From positions 15,191,102 to 15,255,101 of the forward strand of contig OZ024785.1 in NCBI GenBank assembly GCA_964017065.1: DNA of 64,000 nt, in the 5' to 3' direction. The position numbers and the translations under genes are program-made. This DNA comes from Haliclona indistincta. Taxonomy: Eukaryota; Porifera; Demospongiae; Haplosclerida; Chalinidae. The first letter of the stretch is position 1. Each line of letters begins with the position of its first letter. A model generated the notes under the pieces. That model saw only the letters and a program-made list of their open reading frames with translations, did no database searches and was not told where the DNA came from. Shown here one piece after another: positions 1-11,611 of the stretch.

Positions 1-307
1 TTTCCAGTATAGATACGGACCTATAGTTTATCCTTAGGAAGCGTTTGGTGTGTACTTCGCTTCTTGCCTTAGCACGCTCGTCAAGAAATTTGGCGCCGAA
101 AATTCAGTTTTATAGCGAGTCGACTTTGGCACAATACCGGCTTATTCTACTGTAGCAGTTGTTGACCTGGACTATTTTATACATAGATAAGTCGATGGTG
201 CATTCAATAAAGCTTATCTTAGCTTTATAGCGCTTTTTGTCTTCACACTATGATTTAATATTATTTTATGAATATTTAATGAGGCAAAGTGGTAACCGTC
301 CCCTTAA

Positions 308-1256
308 GGTGGCGGTACACGTTTGCTCATTAATTATTCATGAGTTATAAGCAAAATATTATGCGAACACTGTATCAAGACGAAACGCGCTACAATGGCG
401 CAAAGACAAGTAACAGAGGCGCCAAGGACTGTTCTTCTGCAGCAATCTTAAAGCTAAGTTCAGATGTAATGTGGCTAGGCAGCAGCGACCACAAAGCACA
501 TCGTTGAATTTTTCGAGTTTCTGCGTCAACTTTTGTCCCTGCCTTGCCAGAGAAACACGAAAAAACACCGCCAATCGATGGTTCTACATCCAGCGGAGGG
601 CCATTCCTAGTCTGCAGATGTCCTGATAAGCTAGCGCCGAGAAATGACACGATATGTTAAAATTCAAGGGCGATCCCGCGCCTTCTTCGAGCCATAAATC
701 TCAAACTAATTCTTTTACGACAATATTTTTAGTCACTGGCCCTGCCCATGCCTTTGTAGAACCGAGAAAACCTGGTCACACGGTCCGCTGAATAGAGCTG
801 ATCGAAAACTTTGACGCAGAAAAAGTCCACCAGAGTTTTCTGCATTTACTTTTTGTGATTTTAAGAAAAACACTTTTACATTCTAAAACATGGCTGATTT
901 GCAGTGACGTCCATGTTTTTCGATGCATAGAACAGCTACGTTCAGCGTGGGTCAACAAAACTCTTCGTCTGCACCTAGAAATGGTTTATAAGAGTCGAAT
1001 TTCAGCTGGTAACCTTTGCTGCACAGTTAGTCAGGAGAGATTTTTGGCGTGAAAAACGCGTATCCGTACGATGTCGATTGTTCCTACATTATTCCTTGGT
1101 GTAGAATATTGTGCAACGTTTCAAGCTGCACTATACATTGAGACACACTCATTGATGCATCAGAGCGAGTTTCACGCTGCTAGCGTTGCTCTGTCACGAA
1201 CTGCAGATAAAAGAAAATCGCTCATTAATATTCATAAAAACGGGTATACCGCCACC
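308..1256. mobile_element. MITE with TTAA target site, family T1
   Basis: The ends match as an inverted repeat (GGTGGCGGTA at the left, TACCGCCACC at the right) and each is flanked by TTAA. The first ~40 bp inward also share an inverted AATATTCAT block. A second member with the same ends lies at 42729-43373. No transposase ORF is seen. A TTAA duplication is the piggyBac signature, but the terminal GG rather than CC makes the superfamily uncertain. Confidence 0.6.
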
Positions 1257-1300
1257 TTAATAAATTAGTAGTATCGTAGTTTTTGTTTGTACTGTACTCC

Positions 1301-1500
1301 NNNNNNNNNNNNNNNNNNNNNNNNNNNNNNNNNNNNNNNNNNNNNNNNNNNNNNNNNNNNNNNNNNNNNNNNNNNNNNNNNNNNNNNNNNNNNNNNNNNN
1401 NNNNNNNNNNNNNNNNNNNNNNNNNNNNNNNNNNNNNNNNNNNNNNNNNNNNNNNNNNNNNNNNNNNNNNNNNNNNNNNNNNNNNNNNNNNNNNNNNNNN
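1301..1500. other. Assembly gap (200 N)
   Basis: A run of exactly 200 undetermined bases. ORFs crossing it have no meaning. Confidence 1.
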
Positions 1501-1745
1501 CTTGCTACTGTAAGATGGGGCAACGCCAGATAGCAGATTTAAGTGTCTTTGGACGTATAAAATTCATCACCAGGCGAAATATCAGCGTTTGAACGCTAAT
1601 ACATTGTATGTAGCCGCCATCTTGTTTTCTCGTTCAACCCTACATAGGGAGACACGGTAGTGTCTCCCTATGTAGGGTTCGGTATTGTAGCCCTATGTAG
1701 GCCCTATGTACGGTAACCTGGAAACGGTGAAAATCGAGTTTCGTC
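1501..1745 (-). repeat. Interspersed repeat R1, copy 1 (partial)
   Basis: This holds a block (ATGGGGCAACGCC, CAGGCGAAATATCAGC, TAGGGAGACACGGTAGTG) that recurs in the opposite orientation at 35308-35545 and 46203-46440. The copy is rearranged at its 3' side, where the CCTATGTAGG motif is reiterated. No coding capacity is visible. Confidence 0.7.
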
Positions 1746-2870
1746 ATCTTCGTTAATATGTAATAACACTAAATCAGTACTCTAAAATAAAGCATTAATG
1801 GGGGTCAGGAAGCTTTTGTAGACGCATGCTACTAACAAACATATCCAAGTTAATGTACATCATAGTAGTTGATTTCTAAATGATTCCAAAAAGCCATTTG
1901 ATGCCAGCTCACATACAAGCATCATTGACACAGTGCAGACAATTATAGATCTGTCTCCGAAGAAGGCGAAAGAGCCTATCAGTTGCTGGAAAAATCAAGA
2001 TTGCCCTGTCAGTAACATAGAAGTGGACACCTTCTGACAAGAATTTTCAAGCATAGCTATCTTCACTTGAAAGTACACTCATCCACATCGACACTTCTAC
2101 GCATACATTTGTAGTAAATGTGGAATTGTCAAAACTTGACAATTCCAACTGCCAACCTGTAGACAGGGTCTAACAACTGCCAACCTGCCAACCTGTAGAC
2201 AGGGTCTAACAACCTTGACAACTGCCAACCTGTAGACAGGGTCTAAACGCATGGAACAGGTAAACTGAACCGGTAAAGCAGCCCAACCCACTGCTCAAGT
2301 GTTGCCTCGACATAAAGTACCACAGAGATTCCTCGAGCACATTGCTAAAGTGACGAACCTGGAACCGGTGAAAATCATTTCGTCATTTTCTTTTCTTCTT
2401 TCTTCAAGAGGCCTGGCACCTTAACACGAGCAGTGCATAGGACAAATATCTCATGAATTGTCGTGAAATTCTCCTGGTAAGTGCTTAATTTTAGCGAAAT
2501 GGCAATAATATATTCATGATCAGTTGTCAGCTAAAAAGTCGTATGCCTGCTCTATAAGCTTGACCTTTCGAAATGCTAACACAAACTGTCTTTCGTCCGT
2601 ACAGGTCGTCAGAGCAGGAACGACCATGGCTTTACCAAACTAGTTTGTCAAGCTTTTACTAATGGCTAAGTTTTGCAGGTATGGTGAGTTTATCTATAGC
2701 TGAGCCTGTAGCAGAGCACTCAGGTGAGTAGCTAAAGACAAAAAGCGACCAGAATTCAAATTGTGCATTGTTCAAAGGATAAACAAGCGATATAGAAGGA
2801 TAATTCGGTATACATAATATTATCATTATTAATTTTGTGATGTCTAATGCAAGTCTAAACATTACATGTT
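1745..2870. repeat. Interspersed repeat block R2, inverted partner at 45190-46200
   Basis: Long stretches match the reverse complement of 45190-46200, for example around 1795-1990, 2290-2410 and 2580-2780. The two copies have diverged by small indels. Each is linked to an R1 repeat, so R1 and R2 may be parts of one larger element. No transposase or reverse transcriptase reading frame was found in either copy. Confidence 0.65.
2112..2272. repeat. Minisatellite (three copies, ~28-50 bp unit)
   Basis: The phrase AACTGCCAACCTGTAGACAG followed by GGTCTAA occurs three times with variable spacers. The copy of this region near 45820 has a single unit, so the expansion arose after the two copies parted. 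Confidence 0.75.
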
Positions 2871-3105
2871 ACGCATTCGTAAAACTTAACCTCTCCAGTT
2901 CAAAGTTATGCAGAATCAAAATGGTACCAAATATTTATACATTGCATTGTCAGACCAACACTTTGACATAGTTCTTGTGACTACAAAGTCATCCAAATGA
3001 ATGACCAAGTGTATGTACATAGCAATAATCAACATCTTATACCGGATCTTGTGTGCAGGTGAAAATAAATACTACATGTCATAGTATTATGCACAAGAGC
3101 TCACT

Positions 3106-3552
3106 TGGACCTGGGCCGGGGTTTTCTTCTACATCACCGGAAGTGACCAGAAGTTGAGAAATGATCGCCATCAGCAACACTAATCTAATCAGAGCCTCTC
3201 GTAGCAGACTACTCTTCAGTAAACCGGTGTAAAGAAAGGAGGTGAAGCACCGTGAGAAATGAGACGAGAGAGACCAAGATTGCTGATCTTTGAGTGAGAC
3301 TACTGATTGTTTCTCAGCTGAAGGAAAGGGATTTGTGTTCTGGTTGCCTGGAACGTTAAGTTGGGGCTGACCTGCATGTTGACTGGGCGGTTCATCCGTG
3401 GGCGGTTCTTGCTGAGCGCTAGTGCTTTTCTCGCGTCGACCACGACGAAACGTGACAGGTGCATAAGAGGAGAATAGAGAAGAACGAAAACCGGAGTAGT
3501 GCTTCGTGCCGAATAGGCCTATCCGAGCTCTCCACTGCTCCACGGAGATCAT
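3106..3552 (-). CDS. N-terminal leader ending in a 2A-like motif (exon or retroelement relic)
   Basis: An open frame of ~150 codons starts MISVEQWRARIG, continues through a Pro/Gln-rich segment, then a basic and hydrophobic stretch, and ends with GDVEENPGP, the 2A ribosome-skipping consensus (D-x-E-x-NPG-P). Known from the 2A family: the peptide releases at the final Gly-Pro bond and translation continues downstream. In metazoans it occurs in non-LTR retrotransposon ORFs and some NLR proteins. Here the frame stops about ten codons after the motif, but a GT lies directly after the GGCCCAG codons, so a splice to an exon left of the window is possible. No reverse transcriptase is nearby. Similar leader debris lies at 54425-54488. 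Host exon or retroelement 5' part cannot be told apart here. Confidence 0.6.
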
Positions 3553-3555
3553 GAC

Positions 3556-4167
3556 ACAAAGCTACAGTAGCCGATGAGGACGAGCCACGCCCTTAAAACA
3601 AAATAGTGCAGCGGTTTTATTACATCTTGCACGCGTAGGGCGTAAACCGTGGTCAATCTGAATCACGCAATGTTATAATAAACCTTCCAAATAAGGCACG
3701 GATCACGCTTTGCGCTTTTGTGGCTGTTGCAAGGAGTAATAAAACCGCTGTATGTTATGTATACATAAATTCATTATCATCACGCAGTAATACATCCGGT
3801 TGGGTGCTGTAGTGGCTGCATGTCGCCAGTGAGCAGAAGCAGACCTAGCTTGACTGGATCTATCAACCAGTTTGCTAATGGATCGATCCATCAATGCTAG
3901 GCAACTACTAGCTCCTTGTGAGGTTAGGGAGAATGCATTAGCTGCATGGTCTACACGGATTTTCTTCGTGTAATGTCGAAGTGAAAAGCGTCACGTTCGT
4001 GCACTAATGTTTTCAGTCTCTGTAGTCACTGTTGTCTTTATTCACACGATGGAGGATGATCAGAGACTGAACACATTAGGTGACACTAACTGAATTCATG
4101 AATTTCACTACAGCATCGCAAGAAGGAAAAATTTCATTACTTAGCTATCCCACAGCTTGCTCATAGT

Positions 4168-4171
<4 letters not shown>
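3556..4171. other. Intergenic, no gene seen
   Basis: No convincing exon or repeat was found. A short ATG frame at about 4050 ends at a possible donor, but its phase does not join to the next exon. Confidence 0.4.

Positions 4172-4242
<71 letters not shown>
4172..4242. repeat. (CT)n array before a 3' splice site
   Basis: A pure CT run of ~70 bp is followed by TTCTTGCGCAG and then the first recognised exon. It sits where a polypyrimidine tract would be. Confidence 0.85.
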
Positions 4243-4245
<3 letters not shown>

Positions 4246-4258
4246 TGCGCAGTTGATA

Positions 4259-5208
4259 ATGTTATCCATGAGCCTACAGCGTGTTACTAGGCGGCAGAGC
4301 TCCTCCTCTCAACTCTCTGAGAAAGAGATAGAGAAGAGAGCTCGAGTGAGGGAGGGGGAGGAGGTGGTATTAGTGAAGCTGATCACACCGTGTCTAGCAG
4401 AGGTTGATAGTGCAGTGAGGGAGGGAAGGTTCAAAAGAGAGGTATGGACCAGGAGCCAACAACAGCTAGCGAGAATAGCACTGTTCAGGTAAGCTCGACA
4501 TGTCTGATCATAAGTCAATTTTTAGTGCATACAAAAATTATCACTGGTTGAATTTGAATATTTTTTCACTACAGGACATTGTTCAATGATGACATCGTGT
4601 CAATGAGTGATCACACAACACAACAAATCAAACAAGTGTTTGAAATGTACTACATTTTGATGAATTTTAAGCAAATTTTTATAACCATAATAATAATTAT
4701 TATAATGTGTTCCTATCCTCTCGTATTCTCTATAGTAAGTTCCCCAGTGAGGTGCTGTCCAGTGAGGATACTATGGTACTGCTGTCGTCATGTGCTACTA
4801 GAATGGATCACATGCAGGTCACATGATCAGCTATAACCTTTTGCACTTAATTTGACACATGCATGTACTTAGTTGTTTCGTCTTCTGTTCTGCAGAGTCC
4901 TCGTTACGATTCTCTGAGGTTAGTGTTGGCTGACTTGCTCAAGCACTACCTGAGCAATGTAGTGAAGGAGATGGAGGATGGTGATGGTAGAGGACGGGAG
5001 GAGGATAGAAGAGAGATGCTGAAGAAGAGAGAAGCAATGTTTGAGGAATATATAATGTCACTATCTCGTAACAAAGAGGATTATCAGAGACTGGTGGAGT
5101 GTGGATATAATGAGAGATTATGGACTGGGGTATGCAAGGATCTTGTACCTGATATATTCTCTCTCCTTATCTCTCTCTCTCTCTCCCTCCTCTCTCTCCC
5201 TCTCTTCC

Positions 5209-5278
<70 letters not shown>

Positions 5279-5289
5279 CCTCCTCTCCC

Positions 5290-5356
<67 letters not shown>

Positions 5357-6860
5357 TCTCTCTCTCTCTCTCCCTCTCTTTCTCCCTCTCTCTCCAGCAT
5401 CACTCAGTCTCAGTCAGGACTGATGGTACCCGTAGTCTAGAGGAGAACATGAGACAGACAGTGCTGGCTTGTTATAGAGAGCTCTCTGAGATACTCAATC
5501 AACTCGCCATAACACACGTCAGTTAGTACCATAACATAATATGGATCTGTGTAGTAAAATGTAAATGTCACCGTAACATGCTGTTTGTCATATCACTCTG
5601 CTTTGCTCAATGGTTGTACCAGAATACCACAATTTTGTATCTGTTTCAGTCGTGAATGAGTCAACTCCGTAGATTAAAATAAGCAATAATTGTGTAGTTC
5701 ATTTTTCATTGCTACAATATAAATCGGATGATAATATTTATGAGCAGATTTTTCTACCTCTGCCAGACTCATATTATCATTCTAAACAATGATTGTCGTA
5801 AGATCTGATTGTTTAAATTAAAGCACTCTTGTACTAACTTGTACTAGCCTAGTACACTAAGAAAGTGCAGTAGCTACTTTCACTCATCATGTAGCTACTT
5901 TCCCATTTCTTCATGATCAGGTACTAGTGGATGGTGTATTGATCAAGTCTTCTCAACTGTTTGATGACGAGCTATCACTGAGTGATCTCAAGGTGGGTGT
6001 GGTGTGGGTGTGGTCAAGTAGATATCGGAATGTAATTAGGGTCGGCGTGCTGCAGCAGTGCGTACAATAGATCAACGATTGGGTAAGACGCATGACGGAC
6101 ATTTCTACGAAAGAAAGGTGATTCATGTGCTAATCATGTGACATAGTTTGGGTCACACCCACTATAGTCAGCGATACTGAGCAGAGAAGATGAGATTGAG
6201 ACAGAGTTTGACAAACAGGTACTGACATATCTGTTCTAAGATTCCTGTCTTTCCTGTGTCTTTGTGAGTGTTTTTTACCTCAGCTCTTAATAACTTATCA
6301 ACTACAGCATTATACATTATAGCTCTCTTCCTTTCTCTCTCCCTCTCTCCCTCCCTCCCTCCCTCCCTTCCTCTCTCCATCCCTCTCTCTCCCTTCCTCT
6401 CTCTCATATGCAGGCTAGAGCTCCCATTAGTCCCAAGACCTTCACTGCCTCTATCAACACATCGTTCCTGAGCTGTGCTAGGTGAGTGCTGACGGTGGTT
6501 ACTGGGATCATGTGATGTGTTCTGACCAATCAGATGCTGTGGTTCACAGATTGTTGGATGCTATGCACCCACTGGAGAGCACTGTGAGAGACCACTAGAA
6601 GTGAGCTAATGGAGCATACTAGCTGTGTGTCTGGATATGCTAATGTGTTGCTGTATGTACAATGACTCATGTCAACATTGATGAAATGAGATGAAATTGT
6701 GAATTTTTGTTGCTTCTTCGGCTTGAACTACATGTAATTTCAGTTTTACATTTTAACCTCTCCCTCCCTCCCTCCCTCCCTCCCTCCCTCCCTCCCTCCC
6801 TCCCTCCTCCTCCTCCTCCTCTCTCTCTCTCTCTCTCTCCCTCTCCCTCTCCCTCTCCCT

Positions 6861-6948
<88 letters not shown>

Positions 6949-8306
6949 GATTGGTATGAGGGTTGATAGTATCATTATATCACTCTATGATGAGTCAGGA
7001 GTAGAGATTGAGAACGTGGAGGTGCTCTTGTGTGAGGAAGGTGAGACTATCACATGACATGCAATCACATGACTCATTGTATGCGTATGTGTATATAGGT
7101 GCTTACATCTTCAAAGCCTACACTAATGGACATCCTTACGACACTTCACAGGTTAATCAAACAGATATACACAGACGTTTCAGTACAGCATAATTTCCAA
7201 GCACATTTTTGTATGTGTGTGCTGAACTGCACATTAGAGCTTAGGTTCATTTTTGTGAATGTGTACAATAACTTATATGGTATATGAAATGGTTGTATAT
7301 TCTCATTTTAATTTTTTAGTGACCTTGAGCACTGATGTTGAGTTGAAGCATTCTCTCTCTGTCATTAGGTATGGGTCGAGCTGTTCTCAATGTTGCTGTC
7401 ATCTCATCATCCACTGGTACCATCTGTGATACTGCCCAAATCATTCCCTAACCTTAGGACTTGGGAACACATCAGAAGGTACAGTACATTATTGTAAGGC
7501 GAGGAGCGTTCTCTCATGTCATGTCCAGGGTCGTACAACCTGAGCTGACTGGTAGTATACTGACCTGTCGCCATGACTACTCACCTGAATGGAGGAGTTA
7601 CTATGACAACCGGTTAGATAGATAGAGTCACCTTTGTAATGTTTAACACTCGCTTGCTCGTTCACTCACCCACTCACCCACCCACCCACTCACTCATCCA
7701 CTCACTCACCCACTCACTCACCTACTCACTCACTCACCCACTCTCTCCTTTAGTCCGGAGAGGGTACGATGTGGCGTTGATATTGTGTTGCATCCTGGGT
7801 TCTCTCTCACTGGATCATCACGTCCATTGCTCATGAGACAACAATCAAAGATGACTAAGGTAGCTACATGTACCATCACGTGACACATTATACTACACAC
7901 GTGTGATGAAGCAGGACTATTGGTTTAGTTTCGTCTTGTACTCATAAATGTTGTCTTTGATAAATTTCTGTTGACAGGATCTAGCTGGTCTGGTGTTTGA
8001 TGATGTGATACAGACTATGCTGCAAGATGATTGGTTGAAACAATTCAGGTGAGTACTGTGCATGTGCACGAATAGCAGAAATTATTTACAGTTGATCAGT
8101 TGGTTCCCATTACAGTATATAATCTTCTGTCGATCTTTTCACACTCTCTATCTTAAATACTTGTGTCTGTGGTGCAGGTTCCTTGGTAAGGTGCTGTCAC
8201 AGTACATCAGTGTGATGGTGAGAGAGGACAAGAGAGTGAGAGAGATCGTTAGTAGCGGCTTTGACCATGAGCGATGGAGAAAGACCTTTGAGAGACATAC
8301 TGGCTA
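4259..8306 (+). CDS. Unrecognised multi-exon gene, 5' part
   Basis: I do not recognise the family. Exons joined in frame: 4259-4488, 4575-4635, 4740-4817, 4896-5129, 5398-5517, 5921-5992, 6168-6218, 6414-6481, 6534-6600, 6950-7040, 7099-7151, 7369-7478, 7529-7612, 7754-7859, 7978-8048 and 8178-~8306. The protein is hydrophilic and charged, with no signal peptide or membrane segment seen. Two places share a pattern (RLVECGYNERLW at ~5090 and REIVSSGFDHERW at ~8250), hinting at an internal repeat. The 6534-6600 exon is open in a second frame for part of its length. The true start is uncertain, since the first exon begins right after a 3' splice site. The last exon hits a TAA before any good GT donor, so either the gene ends here or it uses an unusual splice into the exon at 8396. 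Confidence 0.6.
5157..5396. repeat. Pyrimidine array (CT/CCCT) ending at a splice acceptor
   Basis: About 240 bp of almost pure C and T end in TCTCTCCAG, directly followed by the exon at 5398. The SLSLSL and REREER frames across it are repeat artefacts. Confidence 0.9.
6322..6412. repeat. Pyrimidine array before the exon at 6414
   Basis: C/T-rich repeats (CCCT and CTCT units) end with CATATGCAG at the acceptor of the next exon. Confidence 0.85.
6758..6949. repeat. Compound pyrimidine microsatellite before the exon at 6950
   Basis: (CCCT)n, (CCT)n, (CCCTCT)n and (CT)n follow one another over ~190 bp and end in CTCCTCTAG at a 3' splice site. Confidence 0.9.
7654..7753. repeat. (CACT/CACC)n array before the exon at 7754
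   Basis: A tetranucleotide array of ACTC and ACCC units ends in CTCTCTCCTTTAG, the acceptor of the next exon. It is the only array of the set containing A. Confidence 0.85.
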
Positions 8307-8395
8307 AGATAAAAAGGTACAAAAATATATTTGCTACTATACTTCAAAACTTCTCATGTACATCAGTATTAATGTATTGATTTATTATTACAGGT

Positions 8396-9486
8396 TCAAG
8401 TTCCTACGGTTACTACGATGACCACACCTACCAAGGAGGCTATAGTTGATGATCTGGTCAGCTATATAGACAGGCAGGTTGATGAGTGGTGTTACCATGC
8501 CGACATCATCGCAATGTGTCAGACTAGACAGAAGCAACTACTGGAAATGAAGGTATGATTAAATTTGGAACAGTGCAGCATTTTTCATGATCATAATGTG
8601 AGCAAGTTGTGCCGGCTATTCAAATTTCGACGAATTTATATGATTAATTTTTTTTCAGCACTATTTGGAATCGTGTAAAAATCCACTCCTAAAACCAAAG
8701 GTACAAAACACGTACATTACATACTTCATTGAGTCTGTATCTATTATCCTATTATAGTTGAAGGAGCTACACAAGGTGTTGGTTAGTAGCAGTTTTGTTG
8801 TTCCCATCTCTCGTCTACCAGCTGCTACCCAAGAGGAGATCATTCACTGGGTGTTCAACAATGAAGATCGGTATGTTACTGTCTTGTCTTCTGCCTTCTG
8901 GTCTCTAGCTCTCTTTCATTCCTTTCCCTCTGTCACCTTTCTTCCTCCTCTCTCTCATATACAGTGTGTGGCGGTACAGAGGAGGTAGAGATGGTCACGA
9001 AACTCTACAACAGTTCATGAACTTCCTTAACCCTAAGTCACATGATCAGACTAGCTACACGGCCTACCCTGGAGTGGCTGTGTTCTTTCTTCCATCAGAT
9101 CCAGGACAGGAAGTAGACATCACTAGAGACTTCAGAGTGAGTACAGTATAATAACTAACAGTTACTGTAATTTACATTGTATAATAGTAGTGAATACTAG
9201 CCGTGTACTTAGTGAATTCTTGCATGTTCCTGATCATGCAGGTATCTAACATGATTGGTTATGCTGTTGGAGAGACAGTAGAGTATACTAATACAGTGAC
9301 TGAGGATGTGGAGAGAGAGGAAGAGAGTGGCAGAGCGGTAGTACAGAGACAGCAATCATCACATCTCAGCTGCTATGAAGTCGTGACTGCATGGGTACAT
9401 CCCAGGTATGGTAATCCAGGTCCTGTATGTATCTCTCCCTCTCTCCCTTCCTCTCTCCCTCCCTCACTACCGCTCACTCGCTCCCT

Positions 9487-9542
<56 letters not shown>

Positions 9543-10136
9543 CGCTCGCTCGCTCCCTCCCTCCCTCCTTCCCTCCCTCTCTCTCTCTCATAGTTATAGA
9601 GGGCTGAACTTCAGTATGCACATGTACTATGATATTGCATGTCAAGGTAAGAATGTAATCACTACTAATAGCTACACGTTATGTGACTTCTATAGTTCCA
9701 TAATGTATTTATCGGAACTTGCATCAATTGTGAATATGAATGATTTTGTGCCTAAAATGGTGCATGTTACATTTGTATCATCATTATTATTCTAGCACCT
9801 GTGAGGATGGTCATGTGTGATATGGTCACTGGTAGTCTAGACAGAATCATCAATAGTGGGCTGTTCCCGTGGTTGCTATGGCGACTAGGAGTGACTCGCT
9901 ACATCATATGGAAACAGAAAGCATCGTATCTTGTCACAACCCAGGTAGGCTGCATCAGCACAGCATGGCTGAATGATGGTGTCTCTATCATCCATTAGAC
10001 CGGGAGCAAGGAGCAGTTTGAACAGATAGTGTTTGTGACATGGCCGGTTCGTGTTGGTCTGTGGTTGTATCGATCATTATCACGTGTTACTAACTGGTGG
10101 AGTGGAAATACCAGCTCTACACCTAGAAGATTATGA
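8396..10136 (+). CDS. Unrecognised multi-exon gene, 3' part
   Basis: Exons follow at about 8396-8553 (after TTACAG), 8659-8700, 8759-8870, 8965-9137, 9241-9403, 9590-9645, 9796-9942 and 9999-10136, ending PRRL-stop. A segment near 9010-9135 reads as a compact globular domain (YPGVAVFFLPSDPGQE), and the C-terminal 100 residues are rich in Trp and hydrophobics (LFPWLLWRLGV, VGLWLYRSL) without being clear membrane helices. I recognise no family. It is probably the same transcription unit as 4259-8306: spacing and strand agree and the pyrimidine-array style continues. The joining splice is unresolved, however, because all three frames at 8396 read open for 8 to 50 codons. An AATAAA follows at 10241. 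Confidence 0.55.
9433..9589. repeat. Pyrimidine array before the exon at ~9590
   Basis: CCCT, CT and CTCG repeats run for ~155 bp and end in CTCTCATAG, the acceptor of a coding exon. Confidence 0.85.
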
Positions 10137-10238
10137 CAATACATTTTGTTAACAAGATTTTTAAAGGTCTCTATTTTGTAGTAACGCAATTTATTGTATG
10201 CAGATTTATTAGTAAAACATGTTTTTGAATTTTATACT

Positions 10239-10246
10239 TTAATAAA
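10239..10246 (+). terminator. Poly(A) signal of the 8396-10136 gene
   Basis: AATAAA lies ~100 bp after the TGA stop in an AT-rich stretch. Confidence 0.6.
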
Positions 10247-10360
10247 GGCTTAATTATGTCAAATGTTTCAATCTAATTCCATTTTGATCTTCAGCTGCCC
10301 ACCACACCCTCACTGTTCAGTGAGGTTCTTGATTAGCTTTTTGAAGAAGGAATCTTAAAA

Positions 10361-10856
10361 GCTATAATAAAAAAACTGAAAAGTGTAGGGATGACTCTTA
10401 AAAAAGGAAAGGAACAAGATGGGATGATGCTTGCAAAAGTAAAGGAACAAGATGGAATAACATGCTTGCAAATGTAAAAGTCCCAAGTATCCCTACATCA
10501 GCAGCTTGTTGCGACAACGTGCAACTGACAATTGCGGAATCCTCTTCCTATACATTTACAACCATCAAGTACTTCATCGGACTGCGTCCTCCAAACACAG
10601 CTACCTGCAGCATATTTACAACTGTCAACTACTTCATCGGACTGCGTCCTCCAAACACAGATATCTCTAGTTATTTAGAACCGTCAATTATGTCATCGGA
10701 CTGCGTCCTCCTTCAAGCCGCTGATGTAGGGATACTTGGGACTTTTACATTTGCAAGCATTATTCCATCTTGTTCCTTTACTTTTGCAAGCATCATCCCA
10801 TCTTGTTCCTTTCCTTTTTTAAGAGTCATCCCTACACTTTTCAGTTTTTTTTATTA
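10361..10856. mobile_element. Hairpin MITE with an internal triplicate repeat
   Basis: The arms at 10361-10506 and 10714-10856 are near-perfect inverted repeats of ~145 bp. The loop holds three ~60-bp repeats containing CATCGGACTGCGTCCTCC. The element could fold entirely on itself. The arms contain CCCTACATCAG, also found in the hairpin at 47033-47419. ORFs here are artefacts. Confidence 0.75.
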
Positions 10857-10869
10857 AAGCTTTTTTAAT

Positions 10870-11600
10870 TTACTTGTTCCTGTTACTTTTTTGATCACTA
10901 CCAGTTTGAACTTATTCTATGTTAGATGTTATTTCATTTTGACAACTCTGTGAGCAGCAGTTACTAGTCTAGCATGCAGATGTGAACGTGCACGGGTCTT
11001 GAGAGTAAGGAGTGTGGTCTAAAATAATCATATAATATTACCAATCATTCAATGAGAGGTTTAAAATATCAAGTTCATGTATGATTTGACAACATGATAA
11101 TTGTTAGTACTGTAATGGATGAAGAGACTAATACTGACAATTCGATCATGATGCTGCAAGCCTAAATAGTTGGACCACGCCTAGTAGAATCTCAGTGATG
11201 CCAATATCACACTCACAGTGGCTTCTAGTCCTTACGCTGCGTGGTGTAGGAACCTTTCTGTGCGTAGGTAAGCGGCGCCGGTACAGTACTCAGCCCCGGC
11301 GGTTCACGTCTGGGCATGTCAGTTTTAACCAGCCATCTAAAGCTTTAACAAACAGATCAGTGCTACTTAGAGTATAGTACAGCTCTAGACAAATTTCATA
11401 CCTCTGGCTTGCGCGCTCAAGCGTCCAGACCAGAGACAAACATGGACAAACGAAGTATCCATCGCGGTATCCATCGAGATAGCTGCAAACATGATGTGGG
11501 CGGAGTCAATAATAAGTAGCGACAAGAGGGTTAATTATTTAATGGGGTCTTCAGTCCAAAACGGTCTAAAAACCATGTTTTTCAAGGATTACTCGCTTCT
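10870..11600. other. Intergenic, nothing recognised
   Basis: No exon with sustained frame, no long repeat and no RNA gene was seen. Confidence 0.4.
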
Positions 11601-11611
11601 GGTAGTGTTTA

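Noticed and set aside
1257..1592. ORFs of 76-101 codons across 1301-1500
   Set aside because: They consist mainly of the undetermined-base gap.
5101..5526. Long Ser/Leu or Arg/Glu repeat proteins at the CT arrays (also 4157, 6707, 9373-9607)
   Set aside because: Translations of simple pyrimidine repeats; they lie in introns and lack any domain.
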